DNA of 64,000 nucleotides from Paraburkholderia largidicola (GTDB taxonomy: Bacteria > Pseudomonadota > Gammaproteobacteria > Burkholderiales > Burkholderiaceae), in NCBI RefSeq assembly GCF_013426895.1, contig NZ_AP023174.1, forward strand, positions 2,542,001-2,606,000. The letters are read 5' to 3'. Below, one piece after another: positions 28,892 through 38,280 of this stretch. Under the pieces are notes generated by a model. That model did no database searches. It was not told the DNA's origin and saw nothing but the letters and a program-made list of their open reading frames with translations. The position numbers and the translations under genes were made by a program. Each line of letters opens with the position of its first letter. Within the stretch, counting starts at the first letter, position 1.

Positions 28892-31501
28892 TCACGCATC
28901 GCGCAGCGATTGCAGCGCGGGCCGCATCAGCACGTGACGCAGGCTGAGCCATCCGCCGACAGCCGCGCACACGACGCCCGCCGCAATGCCCGTGGGCAGG
29001 AGCCACGGGTTGAAGTTGATCGAAAAGTCGAACACGCGCGACGCGAGCACGAAGCCGATCAGCTGCGAGCCGATCGCCGCCATCAGGCCCGACAGCGCGC
29101 CGACCACGACGAACTCGGCGACCTGCACCGCGCGCACCTGCGCGTGCGACGCACCGAGCGCGCGCAGCAGCGCGGATTCTCGCATACGCTCGTCGCGCGT
29201 GCCCGCGAGCGCGGCGTACAGCACCAGCACGCCCGCGAACAGCGTGAAACCGAACAGGAACTGCACGGCGCCGATCACCTGGCCGATCACGCGCTGCACC
29301 TGCGCGAGAATCGGCGCGGTATCGATCGCGGTGAGATTCGGATACTGGCCGATCAGCCCGTCGATCACGGCGCGCTGCCCAGGCGGCACATGGAAGCTCG
29401 TGATGAAGGTCGCAGGATAGTCCTTCAGCGCGGCAGGCGGCATCACGACGAAGAAGTTGACCTTGAACGAGCCCCAGTCGAGCTTGCGCACGCTCGTCAC
29501 GGGCGCGTCGACCTGCAGGCCCGTCACGTCGAAGCGCAGCGTATCGCCGACCTTCACCTTGAGAATCTTCGCGAGGCCCTGCTCGATCGAAATCTGCGGT
29601 TTGGTCGTGTCGCCGTACCACTCGCCCGACACGATCCGGTTGTCGTCCGGCAACTGCGTCGTGTACGACAGATTGAACTCGCGATCCACCAGCCGTCGCG
29701 CGTCCTCGCTCTTGAAGTCGTCGGGATTGACAGGTTTGCTGTTGATCGCGATCAGGCGGCCGCGCACCATCGGCGCAAGCTCGACGCCGGGAAAACCGTG
29801 CGTCGACAGGTAGCTCGTGACGACATCGCGCTGGTCGGGCTGGATGTCGATGATGAATTCGTTCGGCGCATCGGGCGGCGTCGAGCGCTGCCAGCCTTCG
29901 ATCAGATCGTTGCGCGTCATCGCGATCAGCAGCAGGCACATCAGCCCGATCGCGAGCGCGGTGATCTGCAGCGCGCTCGAATTGGCGCGCCGCTCCAGCG
30001 ACGCCAGCGCATAGCGCCAGCCAATACCGATATGAAAGCGCTCGCTGCGCACGACACGCGCCGCGCCCCACAACGCGAGACGCGCGACCAGCGCGAACAG
30101 CAGCAGGCCGCCCGCGAAACCGCCCGCAACGATCCCACCGATCTTCAGTTCGCCCGCCGCGAGAATCAGCAGCCCCGCGAACAGCACGATGCCGAGCGCG
30201 TACGCCGCCCACGCGGTGCGCCCTTCCTCGCCCCACTCGCGGCGCAGCACGCGCACGGGCGGCACATGCGTCAAGGGCAACAGCGGCGGCAGCGCGAAAC
30301 CGACCAGCAGCACGAGACCCGCGGCGATGCCTTCGAGCGCGGGCCAGACGGTCGGATACGGCAACGACACATCGATCAGGCTGCCGAGCCACCAGAACAG
30401 CGCGAGATGCCCGCCGAAGCCAAGCACCACGCCCGCCAGGCCGCCGACCAGACCGAGTCCCGCGAACTCGAACAGGAACAGCGCGCGCAGGGTGCGCTGA
30501 CTCACGCCGAGGCAGCGCATCGCCGCGCAACTATCCAGATGCCGCCGCATGTAACGATGCGCGGCCATCGCGATCGCGACGGCGGCCAGCAGCGCCGTCA
30601 GCAGCGATACGAGCGTGAGGAAATGGCTCGCGCGGTCGAGTGTCTGGCGTACCTGCGGCTGGCCGTCCTGCAGCGACTCCAGCGCGTAGCCGCGCATCTT
30701 GCCGTTGTCGACACGCTCATGCGCCCACTTTGCAAACGACGCAACCGGCTCGTCGCCGCCCGCCACCAGCAGCCGGTATGTGACGCGGCTGCCGTAGCCC
30801 GTCAGTCCCGTCGACGCGAGATCGTCGGCGCGCATCATCAGGCGCGGCGAGAAATTGACGAACGCGAAGCCGCGATCCAGCTCGCGCGTAATCAAGGCGC
30901 CGATCGTGAAATCGCGCCCGCCCACTTTCACCTTGTCGCCGATGCGCGCCTTCAGTGCGTCGAGCATCTGCTGATCGACCCACACCTCGCCGGGCGGCGG
31001 GATACCGCGCACTTCGCGGTCCGGCCCGCCTGCCGTGAGCGCGATCTTCAGCTCGCCGCGCAGCGGATAGCCCGCCGACACCGCTTTCACGGCGGCGAGC
31101 CGCGAGACGGGTGTCGAAGCCGTCGAATTGACCATGCTCGGGAAGATCGCCGTCGTCGCCGTATCGAGGCCGAGCGCTTTGGCCTTGTCGGCGAATTGGG
31201 AATCGACGGGATGGTCGGAGCGGACGATGAAATCCGCGGCGATCATGCGCCTCGCATCGCGCTCGAGACCTTGATGCAGACGGTCGGCCAGAAAGCCGAC
31301 GCTGGACAGCGCCGCGACGGCCAGCACCAGCGCTAGCAGCAGCATCGTCAGTTCGCCCGCGCGCCAGTCGCGCGCCGTCATGCGCAGCGACTGATGCAGC
31401 AGATGGCCCAACGATAACCGGTGCGTCGTCGCGCGCCGTTTTGGGGACTCAGGCGGAAGCTCGGGCGGAGCCTCGGTAGTGACGCGTTCGGCTTCGCTCA
31501 A
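28892..31501 (-). CDS. Large FtsX-type ABC transporter permease (YbbP-like)
   Basis: With the proposed TTG start at 31501 the protein is 869 residues. It has an N-terminal cytoplasmic stretch, one membrane segment near ELTMLLLALVLAVAALSSVG, a long periplasmic domain, and then blocks of four and three membrane segments separated by another large periplasmic region. This is the two-FtsX-domain layout of YbbP/LolC-related permeases. The TTG overlaps the stop of the upstream DUF4126 gene (TTGA), which suggests coupling; an ATG at 31576 would overlap by 79 bases and is less likely. Unusually, no ATPase gene is adjacent in the window. The substrate is unknown, possibly a lipid, lipoprotein or toxic molecule. 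Confidence 0.8.
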   Translation of the reverse strand: MSEAERVTTEAPPELPPESPKRRATTHRLSLGHLLHQSLRMTARDWRAGELTMLLLALVLAVAALSSVGFLADRLHQGLERDARRMIAADFIVRSDHPVDSQFADKAKALGLDTATTAIFPSMVNSTASTPVSRLAAVKAVSAGYPLRGELKIALTAGGPDREVRGIPPPGEVWVDQQMLDALKARIGDKVKVGGRDFTIGALITRELDRGFAFVNFSPRLMMRADDLASTGLTGYGSRVTYRLLVAGGDEPVASFAKWAHERVDNGKMRGYALESLQDGQPQVRQTLDRASHFLTLVSLLTALLAAVAIAMAAHRYMRRHLDSCAAMRCLGVSQRTLRALFLFEFAGLGLVGGLAGVVLGFGGHLALFWWLGSLIDVSLPYPTVWPALEGIAAGLVLLVGFALPPLLPLTHVPPVRVLRREWGEEGRTAWAAYALGIVLFAGLLILAAGELKIGGIVAGGFAGGLLLFALVARLALWGAARVVRSERFHIGIGWRYALASLERRANSSALQITALAIGLMCLLLIAMTRNDLIEGWQRSTPPDAPNEFIIDIQPDQRDVVTSYLSTHGFPGVELAPMVRGRLIAINSKPVNPDDFKSEDARRLVDREFNLSYTTQLPDDNRIVSGEWYGDTTKPQISIEQGLAKILKVKVGDTLRFDVTGLQVDAPVTSVRKLDWGSFKVNFFVVMPPAALKDYPATFITSFHVPPGQRAVIDGLIGQYPNLTAIDTAPILAQVQRVIGQVIGAVQFLFGFTLFAGVLVLYAALAGTRDERMRESALLRALGASHAQVRAVQVAEFVVVGALSGLMAAIGSQLIGFVLASRVFDFSINFNPWLLPTGIAAGVVCAAVGGWLSLRHVLMRPALQSLRDA

Positions 31502-32109
31502 TCGTGACGGCTCCGCGCGAATCGCGACACCATATGCGTCGCCATGCCGCGAAAGCCGCCCTGCACGCCGCGCCACAGACGCGGCAGCGCCCAGCTAGCG
31601 AGCACGAGGAAGCCGACCAGCAGTACGAGAAACAGCACGGGCACGAACAGCGCAAGCAGCAGCCCGCCGAACACGAGCCCGTCCTCAGCCGACGACGTGA
31701 CGACGTTGGACACCGGCTCCGGCGACAGATTGATCAGCGCCCGCGTGCCCGCCTTGGTCAGATGCGACGCGCCGGCGAGCGTGCCGCCTGCCAGCGCGGC
31801 GATCGTCATCAGCGCCGGATCGGCGTGGCCGAGCGCGCCGACGGCCAGCATGGCGCCCGCCGGAATGCGGATGAACGTGTGGACGGCGTCCCACAGCGAG
31901 TCGAACGCGGGAATCTTGTCTGCGAGAAATTCGGCGAGGGTCAGGATGGCCGCTGTACCGATCACCCACGGCGACTGCAGCACGGACAGCGTATCGGGAA
32001 GATGGATGAAACCGGCGCGCCCGAAGACGCCCGCAATCAGCACGGTCAGATAAAGGCGCAAGCCGCTGCCCCAGGAGAGGCCCGCCGCAAGCGAAAGAGG
32101 TTCAAGCAT
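31498..32109 (-). CDS. DUF4126 family membrane protein
   Basis: The 203-residue protein has about five hydrophobic segments and starts MLEPLSLAAGLSWGSGLRLY, typical of DUF4126, a family of small inner-membrane proteins without known function. The ATG at 32109 is preceded by GGAGG at a good distance; an upstream ATG at 32130 lacks a comparable site. The glycine- and alanine-rich loops (VGALGHADPALM, ALAGGTLAGASHLTKAG) recur in the family. It is coupled to the FtsX-type permease downstream by a four-base overlap. Confidence 0.85.
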   Translation of the reverse strand: MLEPLSLAAGLSWGSGLRLYLTVLIAGVFGRAGFIHLPDTLSVLQSPWVIGTAAILTLAEFLADKIPAFDSLWDAVHTFIRIPAGAMLAVGALGHADPALMTIAALAGGTLAGASHLTKAGTRALINLSPEPVSNVVTSSAEDGLVFGGLLLALFVPVLFLVLLVGFLVLASWALPRLWRGVQGGFRGMATHMVSRFARSRHD

Positions 32110-32363
32110 GGCCGCCTCCGAGGCGCGCATTGCGTGCCGTCAGTTCCGGCGGCTGTGCCATGGAACGGTGGGAAGCGCCAGTGGCTCCGCCCGCCGAAGC
32201 CGCCGGACCCGCGCATCAAGGCCGCGCGGAGCAATTTCAGGGTGATTTCCGTCTCATTATAGCCACGTCAATCCGCCGATCGCACGACCGCTCGGCGGTT
32301 TGTGGCGCGATTGCGGCATTTTCCAGACGAATGGCGCGCTTTGACGAGCCAACCGGCGGCCGA

Positions 32364-32684
32364 TCAGTGCCCGGACGAGAGCTTCAACCCGATCAGTCCG
32401 ACGACGATCAGCGCCGCGCTGCCGACGCGCGCCGCCGTCACCGCTTCGCCCATCATTACGATGCCGAAAATGAACGCGCCGACAGCGCCGATGCCCGTCC
32501 AGACGGCGTAAGCCGTGCCGAGCGGCAACTGGCGCATCGCCATGGCAAGCAGCACGAAGCTGCCGAGCGCCGTCACAATCGTGAAGACGGATGGCCAGAA
32601 ACGGGTGAAACCTTCGGAGGTCTTGAGACCAGCGGCCCACGCAACTTCCAGCAGACCGGCGACAAAGAGAAGAATCCAGGACAT
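32364..32684 (-). CDS. gdx: Guanidinium exporter of the small multidrug resistance family
   Basis: The 106-residue protein has four membrane segments in the SMR fold, with the conserved membrane glutamate in [11 protein letters not shown]. Its [14 protein letters not shown] is characteristic of the SugE/Gdx branch, whose members exchange guanidinium for protons rather than pumping hydrophobic cations like EmrE. A guanidine-II riboswitch immediately upstream confirms this assignment. The ATG at 32684 has GGGAG as ribosome-binding site. Protons would drive guanidinium out of the cell across the inner membrane. Confidence 0.93.
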   Translation of the reverse strand: MSWILLFVAGLLEVAWAAGLKTSEGFTRFWPSVFTIVTALGSFVLLAMAMRQLPLGTAYAVWTGIGAVGAFIFGIVMMGEAVTAARVGSAALIVVGLIGLKLSSGH

Positions 32685-32706
32685 GAGACGAACTCCCAAT
32701 GATGAT

Positions 32707-32750
32707 GGGGCCGTCCCCGTTGAAAGCGGATGCAGCAAGGCCGTCCTTGC
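32707..32750 (-). promoter_or_regulatory. Guanidine-II (mini-ykkC) riboswitch
   Basis: On the minus strand two hairpins appear in tandem. The first is GCAAGG-ACGG-CCTTGC (32735-32750) and the second GGGG-ACGG-CCCC (32707-32718). Both have the ACGG tetraloop that defines the mini-ykkC (guanidine-II) class. The ribosome-binding site GGGAG follows within about 15 bases of the second hairpin, so guanidine binding should free translation of the exporter. Confidence 0.93.
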
Positions 32751-32758
32751 CGTGACTC

Positions 32759-32767
32759 ATTATATCA
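32759..32767 (-). promoter_or_regulatory. Extended -10 promoter of gdx
   Basis: TGATATAAT on the minus strand is a perfect extended -10 (TGn plus TATAAT). The start point would fall about two bases before the first riboswitch hairpin. No -35 is evident. Confidence 0.7.
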
Positions 32768-32843
32768 AGATGGGCCGCTTTTCGCCGCCCTGCCATACCT
32801 GATCCGATATAACGCGACGCCGTGTCGCGCCTGTCACGGTGTA

Positions 32844-33542
32844 TCAGGCGACGCCGACCAGCCGGTAGCCGACGCCCGTCTCGGTGACGATATGCTCGGG
32901 CTGCGCCGGATCGCGTTCCAGCTTCTGCCGCAGATGCGCCATGTAGATGCGCAGATAGTGATGGCTTTCCACATGCGACGGCCCCCACACGTCGCGCAGC
33001 AACTGCCGGTGCGTGAGCACGCGGCCTGCGTGACGCACGAGCGTCGCGAGCAGCCGGTATTCGAGCGGCGTCAGATGGACGGGCTCGCCGTCGCGCGACA
33101 CCTGGCGCAACGCCAGATCGACGGTCACGCCGCCGAAGTGCACCTGCGGCGTCTCATTGGCACCGCCCTGGTTGCGCCTGCGCAGATGCGCGCGAATCCG
33201 CGCGAGCAGTTCGGATACGCCGAACGGCTTGGTCAGATAGTCGTCGGCGCCCGCGTCCAGCGCGGCCACCTTCTCGCTCTCCTGCGTGCGCGCCGACAGC
33301 ACGATCACGGGCAACTCGCTCCAGCCCCGCAGTTCGCGGATCACGTCGAGGCCGTCGGTGTCGGGCAGACCGAGATCGACGATCACGAGATCGGGCTTGC
33401 GGGTCGCGGCTTCGATCAGCCCCTGCTTGCCCGTCGGCGCGTCGTACACGACCATGCCCTCGCCTTCCAGCGATGCCCGCACGAAGCGGCGGATCTGTTG
33501 TTCGTCTTCGATCAGGACGACGGTGATGCTCAGGTCACTCAT
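32844..33542 (-). CDS. kdpE: Response regulator KdpE
   Basis: KdpE is the OmpR-type regulator that activates the kdp potassium-uptake operon when phosphorylated by KdpD. The 232-residue protein has the receiver domain with acidic residues E12/D13, phospho-acceptor Asp near residue 56 (VDLGLPDTDG), and the conserved lysine in YLTKPFGV. It ends with a winged-helix DNA-binding domain (LTPLEYRLLATLVRHAGRVL, HYLRIYMAHLRQKLE). Its start overlaps the kdpD stop by four bases. A direct repeat at 43322-43339 upstream of the kdp structural genes is a plausible binding site. Confidence 0.95.
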   Translation of the reverse strand: MSDLSITVVLIEDEQQIRRFVRASLEGEGMVVYDAPTGKQGLIEAATRKPDLVIVDLGLPDTDGLDVIRELRGWSELPVIVLSARTQESEKVAALDAGADDYLTKPFGVSELLARIRAHLRRRNQGGANETPQVHFGGVTVDLALRQVSRDGEPVHLTPLEYRLLATLVRHAGRVLTHRQLLRDVWGPSHVESHHYLRIYMAHLRQKLERDPAQPEHIVTETGVGYRLVGVA

Positions 33543-36412
33543 GAGTGGGTATTCGGATGCGTGTCGGCTTGTTGTCGATGAGGCGGATCGGTGTCCGGGT
33601 CTGCGTGCGCTTCAATGTCTGCTTCGGTGTCCGGCTCGCCCGCGGCGTCGTCGTCGAGGACGTCGGGCACGGGCGGCGGCGTTTCGATGGGCAGTGTGAA
33701 CCAGAAGCGCGCGCCTTCGATCCGGCCATCGGCGGCCACGCGGTTGGCCGCGCCGATTCTACCGCCATGCGCTTCGGCGATCGCGCGGCAGATCGCGAGG
33801 CCGAGGCCGATGCCCGGTTTCGCCGATTCCTTTTCGCCGCGCGTGAATTTCTCGAAGATGCGCGCTTCCATCCCGGGCGGCAAGCCCGGTCCGGTGTCGT
33901 CCACGGTCACGCGCACGAACGGCTTGCCGTTCTCGTCGATGCGCTGCGCGCCGATTGTCAGTGGCGTGTCGGGCGGCACGTACTTCGCCGCGTTCTCGAA
34001 CAGGTTCGCAAAGAGCCGCTCGAGCAGCACGGCATCGAGCTGCAGCAGCGGCAGATCGGCGGGCAGCGATACCTGCACGGGATGACGCGCGAGCACGCGC
34101 CGGCAGTCGCGCAGCGCCGAGCCGACCGTCTCTTCGAGCAGCGACCATTGCCGGTTCAGCTTCAGGCTACCCGCCTGCAGACGCGCCATGTCGAGCAGAT
34201 TCGTGACGATGCCCGTCATGCGCAGCGCTTCTTCGTGGATCGCATCGACGAGTTCGCCTTGCGCCGCGTTGCCGGCCTCGCGCGGCTGGCCGGCGAGCAT
34301 CGACGAAAACCCGACGATCGCCGTGAGCGGCGTGCGCAGATCGTGCGAAATCGCGGACAGCAGCGAGTTGCGCAGCCGCTCGGACTCCATGTTCACGAGC
34401 GCATCGCGCGCGATATCGACGTAATGGACGCGTTCCAGCGCGAGCGCGATTTGCGCGGCGAACGCGTCGAGCATGCGCTGCTGCTCGGGCACGTCGAGCT
34501 CGCGCTCGTCCTGCATGGCGACGGCCAGCACGCCACGCGTGCGCATCGGCGCGCGCAGCGGCAGGTAGAGCGCCTTCGCGGCGGGCAGCGTGTCGGTGCC
34601 GTGCCCTGCCGGCTTCTGCTGGTCGTACACCCATTGGCCGACATCGACATCGAGGGTCGCCGCATCGAGCATGATGGTCTCGTCGGGATCGTCGACCTTC
34701 TGCTTCACCTGATCCGCGCTGTCTGGCAACAGCACTGCGACGCGCGCACGGAACACCTCGCTCACATGACGGCTGCCGATGCCGACGATCTGCTCCGTCG
34801 TCAGCGCCGCCGCCAGCTCGCGCGCCATCGCGTACATGGCGCCCGTGCGCTGCTCGCGCCTGCGCGCGACGCTTGCCTCGCGCCGCAGGCTCGACGTCAG
34901 ATGGCCGATCACGAGCGACGTGAGCAGCATGCCGAGGAAGGTCAGCAGGTACTGCGTGTCGGACACCGACAACGACATGCGCGGCGGCACGAAGAAGAAG
35001 TCGAACGCGGCGACGGAGAGGAACGACAGCATCACGCCCGGCCCGCGTCCCAGCCTGACGGCCGTGAAGATCACGCCGAGCAGATACAGCATCACGAGGT
35101 TCGCGAGATCGATCCGGTCGATCAGTTGACTCGCGATCAGCGTCACGCCCGCGCAGATCGCGACCGCCCATGCATAGCTGCGCGGCGGCGAACGGCGGTC
35201 GCGGGCGGCGACCAGCGCGTCGCGCCACGCGCGCCCTTCTTCGTCAGCGCGCCGCTCGCGGGTCGTTCCTGCTTCGTCGTTGCTCGCACGGATCAGCGTG
35301 AGATCGAGGTCGCTTGCGCGTTCCGCGAGGCGCTCGCCGAACGGGCGACGCAACCAGCGCGCGAGACCCGTGGCGGACGAGCCGCCCGCAATCAGCTTCG
35401 ACACGTTGCGCACGCGAGCGTAGCCGATCAAGGTCGAGACGGCATCGGCGCCCGCAAGCGTCGCCGTTTCCGCGCCGAGTTCGGCGGCGAGCTTGAGCGC
35501 GTCGAGCGTGCGTTCGCGGCGTGCATCGGAGAGCCGTTGCAGCCTGGGCGTTTCGACATAGACGGCGATCCAGTCCGCCTTCAGGCTCGCCGCGAGACGC
35601 GCGGCGGCGCGCACCAGCAGCGGCGCCTCCGGGCCGGGCCCGACGCACACGAGGAGCCGTTCGCGCGCCTGCCAGATGCGCTGGATCGAACGGTCGGCGC
35701 GGTACTCGCGCATCTGCGCATCGACGCGGTCGGCCGTACGGCGCAGCGCCAGTTCGCGCAGCGCGATCAGATTGCCTTTGCGGAAGAAGTTGCGCACGGC
35801 GCGCTCGGCCTGCTGCGGCATATAGACCTTGCCGTCGCGCATACGATCGAGCAGTTCTTCGGCGGGCAGGTCGACGAGCGTCACTTCGTCGGCGCGGTCG
35901 AACACGCGGTCGGGGACGGTCTCCCAGACGCGGATACCGGTGATCTGGCCGACGACGTCGTTGAGGCTTTCGAGGTGCTGGACGTTGACGGTCGTGTAGA
36001 CATCGATGCCGGCATCGAGCAGTTCGTAGACGTCCTGCCAGCGTTTGGCGTGGCGTGCGCCTTGTACGTTCGAGTGGGCGAGTTCGTCGACGAGTATCAG
36101 CTGCGGTTTGCGTTCGAGCGCGGCGTCGAGGTCGAATTCGCCTAGCAGGCGGCCGCGGTATTCGATGCGGGCGAGCGGCAACACGTCGAGGTCTTTGAGC
36201 AGTGCTGCTGTTTCGCTGCGACCATGGGTTTCCGCGATTCCTACGACTACGTCGATGTTTTCTTCTTTTCGGCGGCGTGCTGCTTGCAGCATTGCATAGG
36301 TTTTGCCGACGCCGGCGGATGCGCCGAAAAATACCTTCAGCTTGCCGCGTTGGCGTTTTTCTTCTTCGCGCTGGAGTTTGTCGAGTAGCTCGTCGGGGTC
36401 GGGGCGGGGCAT
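33539..36412 (-). CDS. kdpD: Osmosensitive potassium sensor histidine kinase KdpD
   Basis: The 957-residue kinase has the complete KdpD architecture. The N-terminal KdpD domain has Walker A GASAGVGKT at residues 30-38, followed by a UspA-like domain to about residue 370. Four membrane segments lie between about 405 and 500, then a GAF domain. The HisKA domain has phospho-histidine H690 in ISHDLRTPLTAIVG, and a C-terminal HATPase has the N and G boxes (FANLFENAAKYVP, DDTGPGLPPG). KdpD senses low potassium or osmotic stress. Its first 400 bases are C/A-rich on the coding strand, mirroring the skew beside element D. Confidence 0.95.
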   Translation of the reverse strand: MPRPDPDELLDKLQREEEKRQRGKLKVFFGASAGVGKTYAMLQAARRRKEENIDVVVGIAETHGRSETAALLKDLDVLPLARIEYRGRLLGEFDLDAALERKPQLILVDELAHSNVQGARHAKRWQDVYELLDAGIDVYTTVNVQHLESLNDVVGQITGIRVWETVPDRVFDRADEVTLVDLPAEELLDRMRDGKVYMPQQAERAVRNFFRKGNLIALRELALRRTADRVDAQMREYRADRSIQRIWQARERLLVCVGPGPEAPLLVRAAARLAASLKADWIAVYVETPRLQRLSDARRERTLDALKLAAELGAETATLAGADAVSTLIGYARVRNVSKLIAGGSSATGLARWLRRPFGERLAERASDLDLTLIRASNDEAGTTRERRADEEGRAWRDALVAARDRRSPPRSYAWAVAICAGVTLIASQLIDRIDLANLVMLYLLGVIFTAVRLGRGPGVMLSFLSVAAFDFFFVPPRMSLSVSDTQYLLTFLGMLLTSLVIGHLTSSLRREASVARRREQRTGAMYAMARELAAALTTEQIVGIGSRHVSEVFRARVAVLLPDSADQVKQKVDDPDETIMLDAATLDVDVGQWVYDQQKPAGHGTDTLPAAKALYLPLRAPMRTRGVLAVAMQDERELDVPEQQRMLDAFAAQIALALERVHYVDIARDALVNMESERLRNSLLSAISHDLRTPLTAIVGFSSMLAGQPREAGNAAQGELVDAIHEEALRMTGIVTNLLDMARLQAGSLKLNRQWSLLEETVGSALRDCRRVLARHPVQVSLPADLPLLQLDAVLLERLFANLFENAAKYVPPDTPLTIGAQRIDENGKPFVRVTVDDTGPGLPPGMEARIFEKFTRGEKESAKPGIGLGLAICRAIAEAHGGRIGAANRVAADGRIEGARFWFTLPIETPPPVPDVLDDDAAGEPDTEADIEAHADPDTDPPHRQQADTHPNTHS

Positions 36413-36472
36413 GGTGTTGGGTTTGGGGGTTTTGCACTTCCGTGCGGGTATGGTGACATGGTTTTTTTCTGT

Positions 36473-36670
36473 CTGCGACGCTGGGTGTGGTTTGCTTGTG
36501 TTTTCGCTGGCATCCGCTAGATGTTATTGGTGCTTCAAGCGTTGCCCCTGTGCGGGGCGGCACCTACTTGTGGGTTGGCTGCGACGCTGGGTGTGGTTTA
36601 CTTGTGTTTTCGCTGGCATCCGCTAGATGTTATTGGTTCGCTAGCGTTGCCCCTGTGCGGGGCGGCACCT
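36473..36670. repeat. Tandem duplication within element D
   Basis: CTGCGACGCTGGGTGTGG begins two near-identical ~100-bp units at 36473 and 36579. Each runs through CGCTGGCATCCGCTAGATG and GTTGCCCCTGTGCGGGGC. The first unit ends CACCTACTTGTGGG, without the hairpin; only the second continues into it. Confidence 0.85.
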
Positions 36671-37181
36671 ACTTTTCTTTGCCGCCGCAAAGAAAAGTAG
36701 GCAAAAGAAAGCGGCTCACACCGCCAGTTCTTGTATTTGCCTGAGGGCCCCCAAAGGTTCTTACACTTCACACGGCAACTTTCCTGTTCGCGGTCGTTGC
36801 CAACGTTCTCTCTGTACGCCTCACCCGCTTCATGTGCCAGCGTCTCAACACGCCGTGCCAGATAGTCACCCGCCGCCCAGGTGGCAAACTGTGTGTAGGC
36901 CGTAGCGCCACACACGCCTCACTCCGGACCGATAGCGCATGCGCCCCACCCTGTAGGAGCGCTAACCTGTACGGTGCGACAACCTACACACCGTTTGCCA
37001 CCTGGGCGGCACAGACCATTCGCTGCCGCTGGCTCCTGTGCGGGTGATTGAAGCGGGTGAGGCATCTGTTCGAAGCGCTGGCAACGCGCGCCAACCAGGG
37101 CACTGCCGCGTGAAGGATCGGGACGTTGGGGGCCCGTGGATAAACACACGGGCTGGCGGTGTGAGCCGCTTTCTTTTGCCT

Positions 37182-38280
37182 CGAGTTCTCAAGTTTGAAG
37201 TGCAACACCCCGCCTCATATAAGGTGTTGCTATGGAAAAACGATACCAACAACTCCAGCCTGAAGAGCGGCTGACGATTGCCAGCCAGCATCTGCAGGGT
37301 TCAAGCATACGGGCCATGGCCCGTATGCTTGGGCGCTCACCTGCAACGGTGAGTCGCGAACTGGCTCGCAACTGCGGGCCTGACCGCTATGCTTCGGTGC
37401 CGGCCCAGGCGTTAAGCGTGGCGCGACGTGTGGCTGGCCGGCGCCCCGCCAAGCTCGATCCGCAGGGTGTTACATGGCGCATCGTCCTCACGCTGCTGGA
37501 CTGGAAATGGTCGCCTCAGCAGATATCAGGTACGCTCAAACGTATGCACCCGAATGATTCGTCCCAGCGGGTCTCGCACGAGACCATCTACACGGCTATC
37601 TACGCCCGTCCGTATGGGGAACTGCGTCGCCAGCTCATCGCCTGTCTGCGCCACCATCGCAGCGATCGCATGCCGCGAAGTCGAGGCACAGACCGGCGCG
37701 GCCAGATTCCCGATATGGTCAGCATTCACGTGCGCCCGCCCGAGGTGGACGACCGCGTGATGCCGGGCCACTGGGAAGGCGACTTCATCAAGGGCGCAAA
37801 CAATGCCTCTTCCGTGGGCGTGCTGGTCGAACGCTCCAGCCGCTTTGTGCTGCTTGCCCGGATGGACGATGCGACTGCTGCCTCGGCACTCGCGGGCTTC
37901 TCTGCCAAACTGAATTCCATCGCTGCGCCGCTACGACAGAGCTTCACGTACGACCAGGGCAAGGAAATGGCGTGCCACCAGGAGCTCGCTGCCGCGACCG
38001 GTGTGAAGGTCTATTTCTGCGACCCTCACAGCCCCTGGCAGCGTGGCACGTGCGAGAACACCAATGGTCTGCTACGCCAGTATCTGCCCAAGGGCACAGA
38101 TCTCTCGGTCTACAGCCAGGACGACCTTGATGGCATCGCTGACAGCCTCAACAGCCGGCCACGTGCCACACACGCTTTCCACTCGCCGTTCGAAGTCTTC
38201 GCCACCATGCTTGCACTTGCTTCTCAACCTGATAATTCCGTTCACTAGGCATTGTGTTGCGCTTCACATTTGAAACCGCC
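37182..38280 (+). mobile_element. IS30-family insertion sequence
   Basis: 1,099 bp with ~27-bp imperfect terminal inverted repeats; the inner parts share TGAAG(T/C)GCAACAC. It is flanked by the 3-bp direct repeat CCT (37179-37181 and 38281-38283). It is inserted at the base of the right-arm hairpin of element D, and contains one transposase gene. Confidence 0.92.
37232..38248 (+). CDS. IS30-family transposase
   Basis: The 338-residue transposase has the N-terminal helix-turn-helix of the family (IRAMARMLGRSPATVSREL). This is followed by the DDE-type catalytic core: first aspartate in PGHWEGDFIKGANNASSVG, second in the SFTYDQGKEMACH segment, and the glutamate in WQRGTCENTNGLLRQYLPKG, which is the IS30 signature. 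It appears intact, with an ATG 23 bases after the left terminal repeat, so the element may still be able to move. Confidence 0.95.
   Translation: MEKRYQQLQPEERLTIASQHLQGSSIRAMARMLGRSPATVSRELARNCGPDRYASVPAQALSVARRVAGRRPAKLDPQGVTWRIVLTLLDWKWSPQQISGTLKRMHPNDSSQRVSHETIYTAIYARPYGELRRQLIACLRHHRSDRMPRSRGTDRRGQIPDMVSIHVRPPEVDDRVMPGHWEGDFIKGANNASSVGVLVERSSRFVLLARMDDATAASALAGFSAKLNSIAAPLRQSFTYDQGKEMACHQELAAATGVKVYFCDPHSPWQRGTCENTNGLLRQYLPKGTDLSVYSQDDLDGIADSLNSRPRATHAFHSPFEVFATMLALASQPDNSVH

Noticed and set aside
28880..31336. An 818-codon open frame on the + strand
   Set aside because: Antisense shadow of the FtsX-type permease; composition is atypical and no motif is present.
33545..36145. An 866-codon open frame on the + strand
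   Set aside because: Antisense shadow of kdpD; no motifs or ribosome-binding site.
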